A stretch of DNA of 64,000 nucleotides from Mucilaginibacter oryzae (lineage in GTDB: Bacteria; Bacteroidota; Bacteroidia; Sphingobacteriales; Sphingobacteriaceae): the NCBI RefSeq assembly GCF_003148845.1, contig NZ_QGHA01000014.1, positions 41,652-105,651 on the forward strand, in the 5' to 3' direction. Numbering within the stretch: position 1 is the first letter of the stretch; each line of letters starts with the position of its first letter. The notes under the pieces are model-generated. The model did no database searches, was not told where the DNA came from, and saw only the letters and a program-made list of their open reading frames with translations. This document shows positions 26,885 to 37,254 of this stretch, piece by piece. The translations under genes were made by a program, and so were the position numbers.

Positions 26885-27658
26885 ATGAAGTTTCAAAGTT
26901 ATCTGCCATCCCCCCGGCTCCGGCCGTATGTTAAGGAACTGATCATTTCCGAAAATGGCCATGCCCAAACTTATAAAGTATTACCGGGCACGTCCCTTGT
27001 GATGGGTTTTCAATATGCGGGTAAATTATCTTATATAAACAGCGATATTCTAATTAACCTGTCTACCGCCGGAGTGACTGGTTTGATGAACTCCTATAGA
27101 ATATTCAGCAATTCAGCAGGCATAGGCAGTATCCTTGTAGTATTCACCGAAACGGGAGCCTCACGCTTCATCAGGCAGCCGGTTCATGAATTGTTTGATC
27201 AAAGCCTTTCTCTTGATCATTTTTTTGATCGCGCTGAACTCAATAAAACCGAAGAGCTGCTATCGATAGCAGATACTGACAGTAAGCGTATTTACATCAT
27301 CGAGCAATTGCTGGTGGCCCACTTGCAGGAAAGCCGGGAAGACAAGCTGGTTACGGCAGCCATCAACCTCATTCATCAGCATAAGGGAACCATCCGTATT
27401 GCCGATCTGGCCCGTAACCTCAATACCAGTCAAAGCCCGCTCGAAAAGCGCTTCAGAAAAATTGTGGGCTCATCGCCTAAAAAATTCTCATCCATTGTAA
27501 GAGCTAAAAGCGTAATGGAGTTTTTAAAACAGGGTAGTTGGCAAGGTGCCCTGCATTTAGGGGACTACCATGACCAGGCCCACCTGATTAAAGAATTTAA
27601 AACCTACTCAGGCGCTACTCCCGAGCAATATATCAAAGAGCTGCGAAAAATCAGATAA
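26885..27658 (+). CDS. AraC-family transcriptional regulator
   Basis: Protein of 257 residues. The C-terminal helix-turn-helix pair spans about 165-257 (IRIADLARNLNTSQSPLEKRFRKIVGSSPKKFSSIVR, YHDQAHLIKEFKTYSGATPEQYIKELR). The N-terminal sensor domain starts FQSYLPSPRLRPYVKELIISE, as in DUF6597-type AraC proteins of Bacteroidota. It probably controls the DUF1398 gene 63 bp downstream. Confidence 0.9.
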   Translation: MKFQSYLPSPRLRPYVKELIISENGHAQTYKVLPGTSLVMGFQYAGKLSYINSDILINLSTAGVTGLMNSYRIFSNSAGIGSILVVFTETGASRFIRQPVHELFDQSLSLDHFFDRAELNKTEELLSIADTDSKRIYIIEQLLVAHLQESREDKLVTAAINLIHQHKGTIRIADLARNLNTSQSPLEKRFRKIVGSSPKKFSSIVRAKSVMEFLKQGSWQGALHLGDYHDQAHLIKEFKTYSGATPEQYIKELRKIR

Positions 27659-27721
27659 ACGATTTTTTACAATAGATCGTTCCCCTGCTCAGGTACTTTT
27701 GCTGTACAAAAAACAAATAAC

Positions 27722-28120
27722 ATGTTTACAGAACAGCAATTAAAAGCAGCACACAGCAAAGTAAAATCAGGTGCCGATTTCCCGGCATACGTTAGCGAAA
27801 TAAAAGGGTTAGGACTTTTACGTTACGAGTTTTGGGTAGATAACGGCAGGACTGTTTATTATGGTGCAAATAATCATATTATACATGGTGAACCTAAATA
27901 TCCCGATATGGGTATAGCACTACAATCTTCGGTATCCGGGTTGCAGTATGCTATTGCTATTCATCAACAGGGCCAAACGGATTTCGTTACTTTCTGCAGG
28001 CAGGCGGCGGGTGCAGGGGTTGAAAAATGGGTGATAGATACTGCTGAATTAACCTGTGTTTATTATGATAAATCGGGTAATCAAATGATAGCGGAACCAA
28101 TTCCGCCCGCGAAAAAATAA
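27722..28120 (+). CDS. DUF1398 family protein
   Basis: Protein of 132 residues, cytoplasmic. The pattern SGADFPAYVSEIKGLGLLRYEFWVDNGRTVYYG and the C-terminal GVEKWVIDTAELTCVYYDKSGN are characteristic of DUF1398 (YbcV-like). Function unknown. AraC plus DUF1398 is a recurrent pair, which suggests the regulator acts on this gene. Confidence 0.85.
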   Translation: MFTEQQLKAAHSKVKSGADFPAYVSEIKGLGLLRYEFWVDNGRTVYYGANNHIIHGEPKYPDMGIALQSSVSGLQYAIAIHQQGQTDFVTFCRQAAGAGVEKWVIDTAELTCVYYDKSGNQMIAEPIPPAKK

Positions 28121-28394
28121 CATTATTAAACTATAATTTCAAACCTGGCAATTTCATATCCGGGTATTTTTTTAACCCCCTCAAAAAATTATATCTCCAA
28201 ACGACTTTTATTCATTTTATACAGATTTTTTCGAACAAAATACCGACCTTTTACGTATAAAAGCCAATTTTCGGGTTGGTTAAATTACAAAACAACACCT
28301 GCCTTCCGCCCGAAAGCGAGCTCAACGGCATCTTAAATAACAGGAGGCTACTTGCAGTTATCATTATTGTGTATGAAGGGAGACTTATGATTTT

Positions 28395-31300
28395 ATGAAT
28401 AAGCCATTACTTGTACTATTCTTTTTGCTTATCTGCTCATTTACGGGTTTCTGTCAAAACTGCACGCTAAACGTCACCATAAGTTCATCGGCTAATACAA
28501 TATGCTCAGGTAGTCAAATTACCTTAACGGCTAACAGTACCGGCGGTATAGGTCCATTTACCTACCTTTGGAACACCGGCGAAAACACGACATCAATTGA
28601 TGTAAACCGCGCCGGAACCTATACCGTTACTGTAACAGATAAAACGCCGGGATGCCAGCCAAAAACAACAAGCATACAGGTAGCAGCGTCGGCCACACCT
28701 GATCCGCCAACGGTAGCCGGCCAGACAGTGTGTCCCGGAACATCTGCTGTACTTACGGCTACAGCTCCGGGCGGTACCTATCAATGGTATGATGCTAATG
28801 GTAATTTTTTATTTACGGGTAATACTTATAATACTCCGCCAATAAACGCGACAACTATTTTTTATGTTGAAACCACCATTGGTGGTTGTACAAGTTTTCG
28901 CAGCCCTGTAATTGTAGGTGTAACCAGTATGCCCAGTATTACTGCCAATCAGGTATGTTCCGGCAGCCCGGCAACGCTAATAGCCTCAGATGCCGATAGC
29001 TATGCATGGTACGCAAATGCGCACGACACAGGCACCCCCTTAAGTAGGTCATCAACATATCAAACACCGCCTTTAGCCCAAACAACTACCTACTATCTGG
29101 TGGCTGTTGTTAATGGTTGCGTCAGTAACCCAATTCCGGTAACTGTAACTGTAACTCCGCCTCCTGATAAACCTACTGTTACCGGTACTTATTCGATATG
29201 TGCGGGTTCGTCGGTAAACCTCCACGCCGATGGTGCGGGCGTTGTTGAATGGTATGACGTACCTTCGGGCGGAACGCCGGTAATTTCAAGTCCTGATTAT
29301 ACCACACCTGCCCTTGATCAAACCAAAACATACTATGCGCAATCAACCGTTGGCGATTGTGTCAGCGAGCGTACCGCAGTTCAGGTAACAGTTACACCTC
29401 TGCCACAAGCCCCGGCTTCACAATCGCCTTCAACATGTTACGGCACAAGTATCACTTTAACAGCTGATGCCAATCCTACCGGAAGTTACGCCTGGTATAC
29501 CACGGCGGCAGGCGGTACCCCCGTATCGGCTTCAAACAGTTTCCCAACACCGGTATTAACTAACACAACAACATACTATGTACAGCACAGCGACGGCGGC
29601 TGTACCAGCGAACGCACGGCGATCACTGTAACTGTTATCCCGGCGCCTGAGCAACCTGTCGTTTCTGAAGGTCCGATTATTTGCTACGGAGCGCAAGTTA
29701 CCTTAACCGCCACTTCGGCATCCGGAAACATTATTCAGTGGTTTACAACCAAAACGGGGGGAGCGCCGGTGTTTACCGGCGGAAACTTCCTGACTCCACA
29801 GCTTACAAAAAATACAACTTACTACGCTGAGGTTTCAGATGCCGGTGGATGCCGTAGCGAGCGGGTGCCGGTAACAGTAACCGTACTTGACGCCATTCCG
29901 GAGCCGGTAGTTGCAACTTCTCCTGTTTGTGCGGGCACATCGGTTACCCTAACTGCTACCGGATCGCCCGATGATTATGAATGGTATGATCAGCCTACCG
30001 GTGGCAACCTGCTTATTACCGGAGATACCTATGTAACACCTGAACTTGCCACTACTACCATTTATTATGTACAGAGTATTGCCAATGGTTGCGCAAGCCC
30101 CCGCAAAGCAGTTACCATAACAGTTAACCCACTGCCGGGAGCTCCCATTGTAAACGGCCCCGCCGAGGTTTGTCCCGGTACATCTGCAGTTTTAAATACC
30201 TCTGCAACAGGTACGGTGCAATGGTACGACGCGGCAACGGGTGGCACTTTACTATTTACAGGCAACACGTATACTACATCGCCATTGTTCGGGCAAACAA
30301 CTTTTTACGCTCAGGTATCAAACGGTAGCTGCATAAGTGACCGTACTCCGTTAACTGTATCTATAACTCCGGTTATTAATCCGCAGTTTCAGTACCCATC
30401 CGGTACTTTGTGTACCTCGGGTGCTAATGTAAAGCCGACTATATTTAATCCTGCCGGAGGTACGTTTACCAGTACACCTGCCGGTTTGGTGTTTGTAGAT
30501 AATAAAACCGGCGAGATCAACGTAGCGGCAAGCGTTCCGCGTACCTATACCGTAATATTTAATTTTGGCGGAACCTGTGCCGCCGCAGCAAGCCAAAAAA
30601 TAGCAATAGTAACCACGCCCGATGCAAGGTTTACCTATAACGGTCCTTTTTGTCAAAGCGATAATAATCCATTACCGGAATTTGCGGGAGGTGCCAGCGC
30701 GGGTGTATTTAGTGCATCATCTTCAAACCTGGTTTTTGTTAATACAAGTACAGGTGAAATTGATCTTGATAAAAGTACGCCCGGTACCTATTCGGTTACT
30801 AACACCATAGCCGCCAGTGCAGGCTGTGCGGCAAGTACTTACACCACAAAGGTTACTATTAATGCCAAAGTAGTTGTTAACGCGGGGGGCGACCGCGTTG
30901 TCCTGCAAGGATCGCCTGTTCAATTACAGGGCTCCATTCAAGGTGGAGTTAAAACCGGCAGATGGACCGGAGGCGCAGGCACTTTTTCTGATCCAACTAA
31001 ACCGACAGCTATTTATAAGCCTGCGGCGGGCGAAACTCAGGTTACACTTACTTTAACCTCCGCAGTTCCGGCAAGCCCCTGCGGCCCGGTGAGCGATAAG
31101 ATGACAATAACGTTTAATCCAGTCCCCCCCGAGCCAACGGTTGACGTGAAACCGGTATGTGTTGGCAGCCCGGCAACGCTGGTGGCAAAGGCGCCGGGTG
31201 GCACATATCGGTGGTATGACGCGCCTACCGGAGGCTCCCTTTTACAAACCGGACCGATACTTACCACGGCCCCCCTTACTGCTGATGTTACCTATTATGT

Positions 31301-33722
31301 GTCGGTTACCAAAGGTGGCATAGTCAGTGCCCGAAAAGCAATACTTGTAAAAGTTATAGCGCAGCCTGCAGCTCCGGGTGTTGGCTCGCCGGTTATTGTT
31401 TGTGAAGGCTCATCGGCTACGCTAACGGCGACCGGATCTACCGGAACTTACCGTTGGTATGATTTGCCGGTTGGTGGTAACCTGGTAAAGCAGGGCAATA
31501 CATTTACCACCGGAATATTAACCGCCAACAAAAAATATTACGTAGAAGCAATTGCAAATGGCTGTTCCAGCCAGCGTACCGAAGCTGATGTTTTGGTAAC
31601 ACCAATACCCAGTATAACCAACGCCACTAATGCCGACGTGATATGCAGCGGCACAGCATTAAATTATACCATAACTGCCGATAGGGCCGATGCATCATTT
31701 TTATGGAGTCGTGATGCAGTAAACGGGATCAGTAACCCGTCAGTAACTAATCAAACGTCGGGCATTATTACCGAAACTTTAATTAATACTACAACGGCTG
31801 CTATTGATGTTACTTATGTTATAACTCCATTTAATGGTACTTGCCCCGGACAATCATTTAATTATAAAGTGACGGTAAATCCCACACCGGTAATTACCAG
31901 TGCCGACCCGCAACCTATATGTAATGGTACAAGTACAAATTATGGGGTAACTTTTAACACCGACGGTACGAGTTTTAACTGGAGTAGGGCCGCAGTGCCG
32001 GGTATCAGCAACGCACCGGTTTCAGGACAGGCTGCAGCTACTATAAAGGAAGTTTTATTTAATACTACCACCGAGCCTGTTGTTGTGACATACCTGTTTA
32101 ATTACAAAACCAGTTTATGCACCGGTGCGCCACGCGAAGTTAAAGTAACCGTTAATCCTGAACCCTCGGTCACGCCGGATCCGTCTAATGGCACTCATAT
32201 TTGTAGCGGTGAGCCGTTAGGGTATACTATCCACTCAAGTATTCCTTCCACAACCTTTTCATGGAGCCGTGCCGCCGTTTTTGGTATCAGCAACCCTACC
32301 GTAAGTAATCAAACCGATGCAACGATTAATGAAGCCCTTGTTAACACTACCGTATTTCAGCTTTGGGTATATTATATCATAACGCCGATAGTTAATGGCT
32401 GCGCCGGTAAGCCATATCTTTATAGCCGGCTTGTTTACCCTCCGATAAAAAAACCAGTTGCCAATGGTACAACACCTGTTTGCGAGGGTGGTTCGATAAT
32501 TTTGGATACTGCGCCGGTTGGAGGAGTTAGTTATCTGTGGACAGGGCCTAACAACTATCAATCAACAGACCGGTCTCCGGTGCTGCACGATGTTACCACT
32601 GCAAATGCTGGTGTGTACAAACTTTATCTTAAGGTAAATGATTGTTTAAGTGAGCCATCTGAAGTTAAGATAGACGTAAAACCTACCCCTACAGTAATTC
32701 CCGGTAGTTACGGACCGTATTGTAAAACAATACCTTTTATTCAGTTGCATGGACAAAGCAACGGCACCGTTATATGGACCAGCAATGGTGGCGGCAAGTT
32801 TTCTGCACCTGATAAGCTTGAAACAACTTATACACCATCGGCAGCTGAACGCGAACAGGATTTTATTACCCTAAAGCTAACATCAACCGGTTACTGTGAT
32901 CCTGTTTCGGCTATTGTTAAAATTAGTTTTGCTCCAAGCCCCGGCGCTGACGCAGGCCCCGACCAAAATAATATTTGTAATCAAAACCCAATAATTCAGT
33001 TACAGGGAAAACAGCTTTCCGGCAGCACGGTAGCCTGGAGTTCAGCCTCTGGCAAAGGCCGGTTTATTCCGTCGGCAAATGTACTTAGCCCTACGTTTGA
33101 ACCTGATCCGGCCGATGTGGCCAAAGGCTTTGTTAAATTAACACTTACAGCCACCAATGCCGATGAATGCCATACCCGTACTGATGATATCACCATCAAT
33201 TTTGTGCCGCCGCCAACCGTACAGGCCGATGCCGCGGGCGATACCCGGTATGTGTTGAAAGATCACGTTATCACGTTAAACCCGGTGGTAAGCAATGAAA
33301 ACGTGAGTTATTTATGGACACCCGCAACCGGCCTGAGCGATAACACCGTTAAAAACCCAACGCTAACCGGCAACGCGGATATTACCTATAAACTAACCAT
33401 CACCGATATCTCGAACGGGTGTACCAACAGCAGTTTTGTGAATGTAAAGGTTTCGCCAAATATTGTTGTGAAAAATACCTTTACACCCAATGCCGATGGC
33501 GCAAACGATTACTGGGAAATTACCGGTTTGGTTGCGTATGAAGATGTAACCGTTGATGTATACAACAGGTACGGTCAGCCGGTATTTCACTCCCTGGGAT
33601 ATCCTAAACCCTGGGATGGCAGCACTAACGGCAAGCAGGTACCATCAGGAACTTATTACTATGTAATAAACAGCAAGAAGGAAAAACTGCGGCTGTCAGG
33701 CTATGTGGTCATATTACGATAG
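28395..33722 (+). CDS. Giant Ig-repeat surface protein with type IX (CHU_C) sorting domain
   Basis: Protein of 1775 residues. The signal peptide ends FTGFCQ. More than ten Ig-like repeats of about 80 residues follow, each with V/IC.G....L.A, WYD...GG, TYYV and a second Cys about 60 residues on (Ig_7/CHU_C-associated type), then PKD-like segments (WTGGAGTFSDP, IWTSNGGGKFSAPD). The last 85 residues, NTFTPNADGANDYWEITGL...VYNRYGQPVF...WDGSTNGKQVPSGTYYYVI, form a CHU_C gliding-motility/T9SS type-B sorting domain. It is predicted to be secreted by the type IX system and held at the surface as an adhesin. No T9SS genes lie in the window. Confidence 0.93.
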   Translation: MNKPLLVLFFLLICSFTGFCQNCTLNVTISSSANTICSGSQITLTANSTGGIGPFTYLWNTGENTTSIDVNRAGTYTVTVTDKTPGCQPKTTSIQVAASATPDPPTVAGQTVCPGTSAVLTATAPGGTYQWYDANGNFLFTGNTYNTPPINATTIFYVETTIGGCTSFRSPVIVGVTSMPSITANQVCSGSPATLIASDADSYAWYANAHDTGTPLSRSSTYQTPPLAQTTTYYLVAVVNGCVSNPIPVTVTVTPPPDKPTVTGTYSICAGSSVNLHADGAGVVEWYDVPSGGTPVISSPDYTTPALDQTKTYYAQSTVGDCVSERTAVQVTVTPLPQAPASQSPSTCYGTSITLTADANPTGSYAWYTTAAGGTPVSASNSFPTPVLTNTTTYYVQHSDGGCTSERTAITVTVIPAPEQPVVSEGPIICYGAQVTLTATSASGNIIQWFTTKTGGAPVFTGGNFLTPQLTKNTTYYAEVSDAGGCRSERVPVTVTVLDAIPEPVVATSPVCAGTSVTLTATGSPDDYEWYDQPTGGNLLITGDTYVTPELATTTIYYVQSIANGCASPRKAVTITVNPLPGAPIVNGPAEVCPGTSAVLNTSATGTVQWYDAATGGTLLFTGNTYTTSPLFGQTTFYAQVSNGSCISDRTPLTVSITPVINPQFQYPSGTLCTSGANVKPTIFNPAGGTFTSTPAGLVFVDNKTGEINVAASVPRTYTVIFNFGGTCAAAASQKIAIVTTPDARFTYNGPFCQSDNNPLPEFAGGASAGVFSASSSNLVFVNTSTGEIDLDKSTPGTYSVTNTIAASAGCAASTYTTKVTINAKVVVNAGGDRVVLQGSPVQLQGSIQGGVKTGRWTGGAGTFSDPTKPTAIYKPAAGETQVTLTLTSAVPASPCGPVSDKMTITFNPVPPEPTVDVKPVCVGSPATLVAKAPGGTYRWYDAPTGGSLLQTGPILTTAPLTADVTYYVSVTKGGIVSARKAILVKVIAQPAAPGVGSPVIVCEGSSATLTATGSTGTYRWYDLPVGGNLVKQGNTFTTGILTANKKYYVEAIANGCSSQRTEADVLVTPIPSITNATNADVICSGTALNYTITADRADASFLWSRDAVNGISNPSVTNQTSGIITETLINTTTAAIDVTYVITPFNGTCPGQSFNYKVTVNPTPVITSADPQPICNGTSTNYGVTFNTDGTSFNWSRAAVPGISNAPVSGQAAATIKEVLFNTTTEPVVVTYLFNYKTSLCTGAPREVKVTVNPEPSVTPDPSNGTHICSGEPLGYTIHSSIPSTTFSWSRAAVFGISNPTVSNQTDATINEALVNTTVFQLWVYYIITPIVNGCAGKPYLYSRLVYPPIKKPVANGTTPVCEGGSIILDTAPVGGVSYLWTGPNNYQSTDRSPVLHDVTTANAGVYKLYLKVNDCLSEPSEVKIDVKPTPTVIPGSYGPYCKTIPFIQLHGQSNGTVIWTSNGGGKFSAPDKLETTYTPSAAEREQDFITLKLTSTGYCDPVSAIVKISFAPSPGADAGPDQNNICNQNPIIQLQGKQLSGSTVAWSSASGKGRFIPSANVLSPTFEPDPADVAKGFVKLTLTATNADECHTRTDDITINFVPPPTVQADAAGDTRYVLKDHVITLNPVVSNENVSYLWTPATGLSDNTVKNPTLTGNADITYKLTITDISNGCTNSSFVNVKVSPNIVVKNTFTPNADGANDYWEITGLVAYEDVTVDVYNRYGQPVFHSLGYPKPWDGSTNGKQVPSGTYYYVINSKKEKLRLSGYVVILR

Positions 33723-33812
33723 CGCCTTTAAGAGAGTTTGGTTAGTGGATTGATAAGACGGTAATATGGTTGCCCTATCTCTGTAAGAGGCTAAACGCGA
33801 TAAGACTCATTT

Positions 33813-34007
33813 AAAGAGGCTGTATCATAAATCATTTTACACTCTTGGTGTCGAAATTAAATTTTGTTAAGGTGTAAATAGATCTCAAAATGTAATAAAA
33901 AAGGGCAATTTCAAATCGAAAATTACCCTTTTTTATTAGTGACCAGCCGATGTCGAAATTTTATTTGGCCACTGACCGCCAATTTTGATTTATGATACAG
34001 CCTCTTT
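33813..34007. mobile_element. 195-bp MITE with perfect 22-bp terminal inverted repeats
   Basis: The left end 33813-33834 (AAAGAGGCTGTATCATAAAT...) is the exact complement of the right end 33986-34007. The inside has no gene but carries a second stem, AAAAAAGGG...CCCTTTTTT, at about 33898-33937 that could act as a terminator for the adhesin. TIRs beginning GAGGCTGT resemble those of IS1182-like elements. No target duplication is clear. Mobilisation needs a transposase encoded elsewhere. Confidence 0.82.
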
Positions 34008-34016
34008 GTTCTCAAC

Positions 34017-34787
34017 TTAAAAATTACGCTTTATGATTTTGTTAATGGCTTGTCCCCAGAAAACACCTAAGGCTTCGGCTCCTTTTTTATTGGGGTGGAG
34101 GTAAAAAGTTCCCTGCCTGCCATTTTCAGGGGTAAGGTCAGTAAGGTGATTTTTTTCAAAATATCCGAAAGCTTTGGTATCACCCACAAAAACCCGTTTT
34201 GGTTGTGTTGTGGCGTAGCTATCAACCAGGCTGTTAATGAGCGGTAGGTAACTTTGTAACCTGTTAAGGCCTTCCTGCAAATACCGGGCGCCATTATACG
34301 TATTTGGGCTGTACCACAATGGATGCTGGAAAATGATGATAGCCCTGGGGAAATCCGTCAGCAGCTTATCGGCAATCGCCTTAATGTTATTCTGATAGGC
34401 TTCCGGTGCTACCGGCGCACCATGAGGCCCTTGTATGGCGCTATCATTAGTGCCCAGTTTTATTGAAAATATCAACAGCGCGTTTTTATCTGCAAAACTG
34501 TTTGCAGCCTCCTCCACTTTGGCAAAAGTATCGGTGCCCGGCAAAAAATCAAGCGTGGTATAGCCACTATGGCCCTGGTTGCTGAAATTTATAGCGCCCA
34601 GGTTTTTTTGTTTTTGCAGATAAGCCACCGTTGTGGCCGGTGGCGCTTCGGTAGCCGGATCGGAAAGCTGCGCACCCTGGGTTATGCTGTTGCCTATAAA
34701 TACAATGTTAATATCGGGCTTTTTATGCTGCCCATAAACCGAACTTGCAAACAGTGCCAGCAGCACCGCTATGATATAGTTTTTCAT
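34017..34787 (-). CDS. SGNH/GDSL hydrolase, exported
   Basis: Protein of 256 residues with signal peptide MKNYIIAVLLALFASSVYGQ. Block I is VFIGNSITQGAQ (Ser nucleophile), block III KLGTNDS, and a His in FYLHPNKKGAEALG supplies the catalytic base. Such enzymes remove acyl groups from glycans or lipids in the periplasm. The start overlaps the stop of the prolyl oligopeptidase gene by 4 nt (ATGA), so they are translationally coupled. The right end of the MITE is only 9 bp past the stop. Confidence 0.88.
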   Translation of the reverse strand: MKNYIIAVLLALFASSVYGQHKKPDINIVFIGNSITQGAQLSDPATEAPPATTVAYLQKQKNLGAINFSNQGHSGYTTLDFLPGTDTFAKVEEAANSFADKNALLIFSIKLGTNDSAIQGPHGAPVAPEAYQNNIKAIADKLLTDFPRAIIIFQHPLWYSPNTYNGARYLQEGLNRLQSYLPLINSLVDSYATTQPKRVFVGDTKAFGYFEKNHLTDLTPENGRQGTFYLHPNKKGAEALGVFWGQAINKIIKRNF

Positions 34788-36913
34788 TTATTACCCTGCC
34801 ACTTTAAGCCAACATTCCAAAACATAAAGGCCCATTTATCAACCTGCCCGTTAATAAGCTGCGCGGTACTTTGCCCCGCGCCGTGCCCGGCGTTTGTTTC
34901 AATGCGAATGAGTACAGGGGCGGTGCCTTGCTGGTACTCCTGCAAACGCGCGGCAAATTTAAACGAGTGGGCCGGTACAACGCGGTCGTCATGATCGGCA
35001 GTAGTGATCATGGTGGCCGGGTACACTCCCGGTTTTAAGGCATGGTAGGGCGAGTACCTGTACAGGTATTGAAACATCTGTTCCGAATCTTCGGCCGTGC
35101 CATAATCATAGGCCCAGCCCGCTCCGGCGGTAAATTTGTTGTAGCGCAGCATATCCAGCACACCCACAGCCGGGAAGGCAACTTTAAACAAATCCGGCCG
35201 CTGCGTGAGCATGGCGCCGATAAGCAGGCCGCCGTTTGATCCACCCGAAATGGCCAGTTGATCTTTCGATGTATATTTGTTTTTAATAAGGTATTCGGCC
35301 GCGGCAATAAAATCGTCAAACACGTTTTGCTTTTTCATTTTAATGCCCTTGCGGTGCCAGGTTTCGCCATACTCGCCGCCTCCCCTCAGGTTAGGCACCG
35401 CGTAAATGCCGCCATGCTCCAGCAAAATGATGTTGGAGGTGCTGAATGAGGGCGTTAAGCTGATCCCGAAGCCTCCATACGCGTAAAGCAGGGTAGGGTT
35501 TTGCCCGTTAAGCACCGTGCCCTTTTTATAGGTAATGATCATCGGAATTTTGGTTTTATCCCTTGAGGTGTAAAAAACCTGTTTTGATTCGTACAGATCC
35601 GGGTCAAATTTCGCCCCCGATTTTTTGTATACCGTTGATTGGCCGGTAGCTATATCCAGCTTAAAAATTGTTGGCGGATACACGTAATTAGTAAACGTGT
35701 AGTATGTTTCCTTTTCATCTTTTTTGGCGCCGAAGCCCGAAGCCGTGCCCACAGCGGGCAGGGCAATGGTACGTTCAAGTTTGCCGTTCATATCATACTG
35801 CTGTATAAATGATGTGGCATCGCGTAAATATTCGGCGAAAATCTTTCCGCCGCCGGTTGTGGCGCTCAGCACATTCGAAGTTTCGGGAATGAGGTTTTTC
35901 CAGTGGGTAACCCCGGGATCGGCGGCATCAACAGTAACAATTTTAAAGTTGGGCGAATAGATATTGGTAAGGATATAAAGCTTGCTGCCCACATTATCAA
36001 GCACGCTGTGCTGGTTATCAAAATTATTTACCACGTTAATGATCGGGCTGCCGGGTTTGCTCAGGTCTTGAATGTAAAGTTCGTTGCCGGTTGTTGAAGT
36101 AGCGGCGGTAATCACCAAAAAGCGTTCATCTTCGGTTAGGTATGCGCCGATGTACCTGCGCGGGGTTTTATCGCCGCCAAAAATAAGCTGGTCAGTACTT
36201 TGCGGTGTGCCCAGTTTGTGGTAATATAATTTATGGTATTGGGTCATGCCCGATAGCTGGCTGCCTTCGGCAGGTTTATCGTAGCTGCTATAATAAAAAC
36301 CATCTGTGCCGTGCCAGGCCAGGCCGCTGAATTTTACATCTTTAAGGGTATCCCCAACAACGGTTTTGTCGTCCGTTTTAATAACAATAACCTTTCGCCA
36401 GTCCGATCCGCCTTCCGAGATCTGGTAGGCGGCCAGCTCGCCGTTCTTTGTAAAATCTATGCCCTGCAGCGAGGTTGTGCCATCCTTCGAAAACTTGTTC
36501 GGATCCAAAAACACCTCAGGGGTACCATTGTCGCCAAGCTGGCGGTATAATACGCTCTGGCTTTGCAGTCCGTCGTTTTTATAAAAGTAGGTGTATTTAC
36601 CTTCCTTAAAAGGGGCGCTGTATTTTTCGTAGTTCCACAAAAATTCCAGGCGCTTATGGATCTCGTCGCGGTAAGGGATCTGGCCCAGGTAGTTAAACGT
36701 CACTTTATTTTCTGCCTTTACCCAGGCTTTGGTATCATCGGCCCGGTCGTTTTCAAGCCAGCGGTACGGGTCGGTTACAGTAGTGCCAAAATAGGTGTCG
36801 GTAACAGGTTCTTTTTTTGTTTGAGGGTATGGAAGTGTCTTAATCGTCATTTGTGCAAATGTATAGCTGCAAAGTAAAACAGCTGATAACAATAAACAGA
36901 GGTTTTTTTTCAT
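34784..36913 (-). CDS. Prolyl oligopeptidase (S9A), exported
   Basis: Protein of 709 residues with signal peptide MKKNLCLLLSAVLLCSYTFAQ. The N-terminal propeller begins PYPQTKKEPVTDTYFGTTVTDPYRWLEND. The catalytic triad is Ser in ISGGSNGGLLIGAML, Asp in TADHDDRVVPAHS and His in NAGHGAGQS. It cleaves short peptides after proline in the periplasm. It is operonic with the GDSL enzyme. Confidence 0.95.
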   Translation of the reverse strand: MKKNLCLLLSAVLLCSYTFAQMTIKTLPYPQTKKEPVTDTYFGTTVTDPYRWLENDRADDTKAWVKAENKVTFNYLGQIPYRDEIHKRLEFLWNYEKYSAPFKEGKYTYFYKNDGLQSQSVLYRQLGDNGTPEVFLDPNKFSKDGTTSLQGIDFTKNGELAAYQISEGGSDWRKVIVIKTDDKTVVGDTLKDVKFSGLAWHGTDGFYYSSYDKPAEGSQLSGMTQYHKLYYHKLGTPQSTDQLIFGGDKTPRRYIGAYLTEDERFLVITAATSTTGNELYIQDLSKPGSPIINVVNNFDNQHSVLDNVGSKLYILTNIYSPNFKIVTVDAADPGVTHWKNLIPETSNVLSATTGGGKIFAEYLRDATSFIQQYDMNGKLERTIALPAVGTASGFGAKKDEKETYYTFTNYVYPPTIFKLDIATGQSTVYKKSGAKFDPDLYESKQVFYTSRDKTKIPMIITYKKGTVLNGQNPTLLYAYGGFGISLTPSFSTSNIILLEHGGIYAVPNLRGGGEYGETWHRKGIKMKKQNVFDDFIAAAEYLIKNKYTSKDQLAISGGSNGGLLIGAMLTQRPDLFKVAFPAVGVLDMLRYNKFTAGAGWAYDYGTAEDSEQMFQYLYRYSPYHALKPGVYPATMITTADHDDRVVPAHSFKFAARLQEYQQGTAPVLIRIETNAGHGAGQSTAQLINGQVDKWAFMFWNVGLKWQGNK

Positions 36914-37254
36914 GTCGGCTTAAATTACAGGTTACTAAAGATAGCATTCAGGCACTTCAACGCAAAGCTATTTATAGCTTAAAAGGTTAAAAGTTGTTAA
37001 TTTTACGCCCTTGTGCTGTTTAATTGGGTGTGGCAGCCTATATTAGCATCGTGAAAAAAGCTTTGTTAACCCGCTGCAAACAGCTAACAATAAAGCAATT
37101 GTATTAAAAGGCGCATTTAACCGTTGATTTTTTTAAGGCGGCGGTTTATTTATCATTGCGCAGGTATCAATAATAATGCTTTTTTTTACACGTTTTTGCT
37201 TTGCATTTAATTACGCGCAACGCAAAACACAGTAATACAGTTACAGAATAAAAC
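36914..37254. other. Intergenic region with candidate promoter for the S9 gene
   Basis: It separates divergent genes. On the minus strand TAGCTTTG at 36963-36970 matches TAnnTTTG, 50 bp before the prolyl oligopeptidase start; no good -33 TTTG accompanies it. For the plus-strand barrel gene I see no convincing promoter. No gene or repeat noted. Confidence 0.4.
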
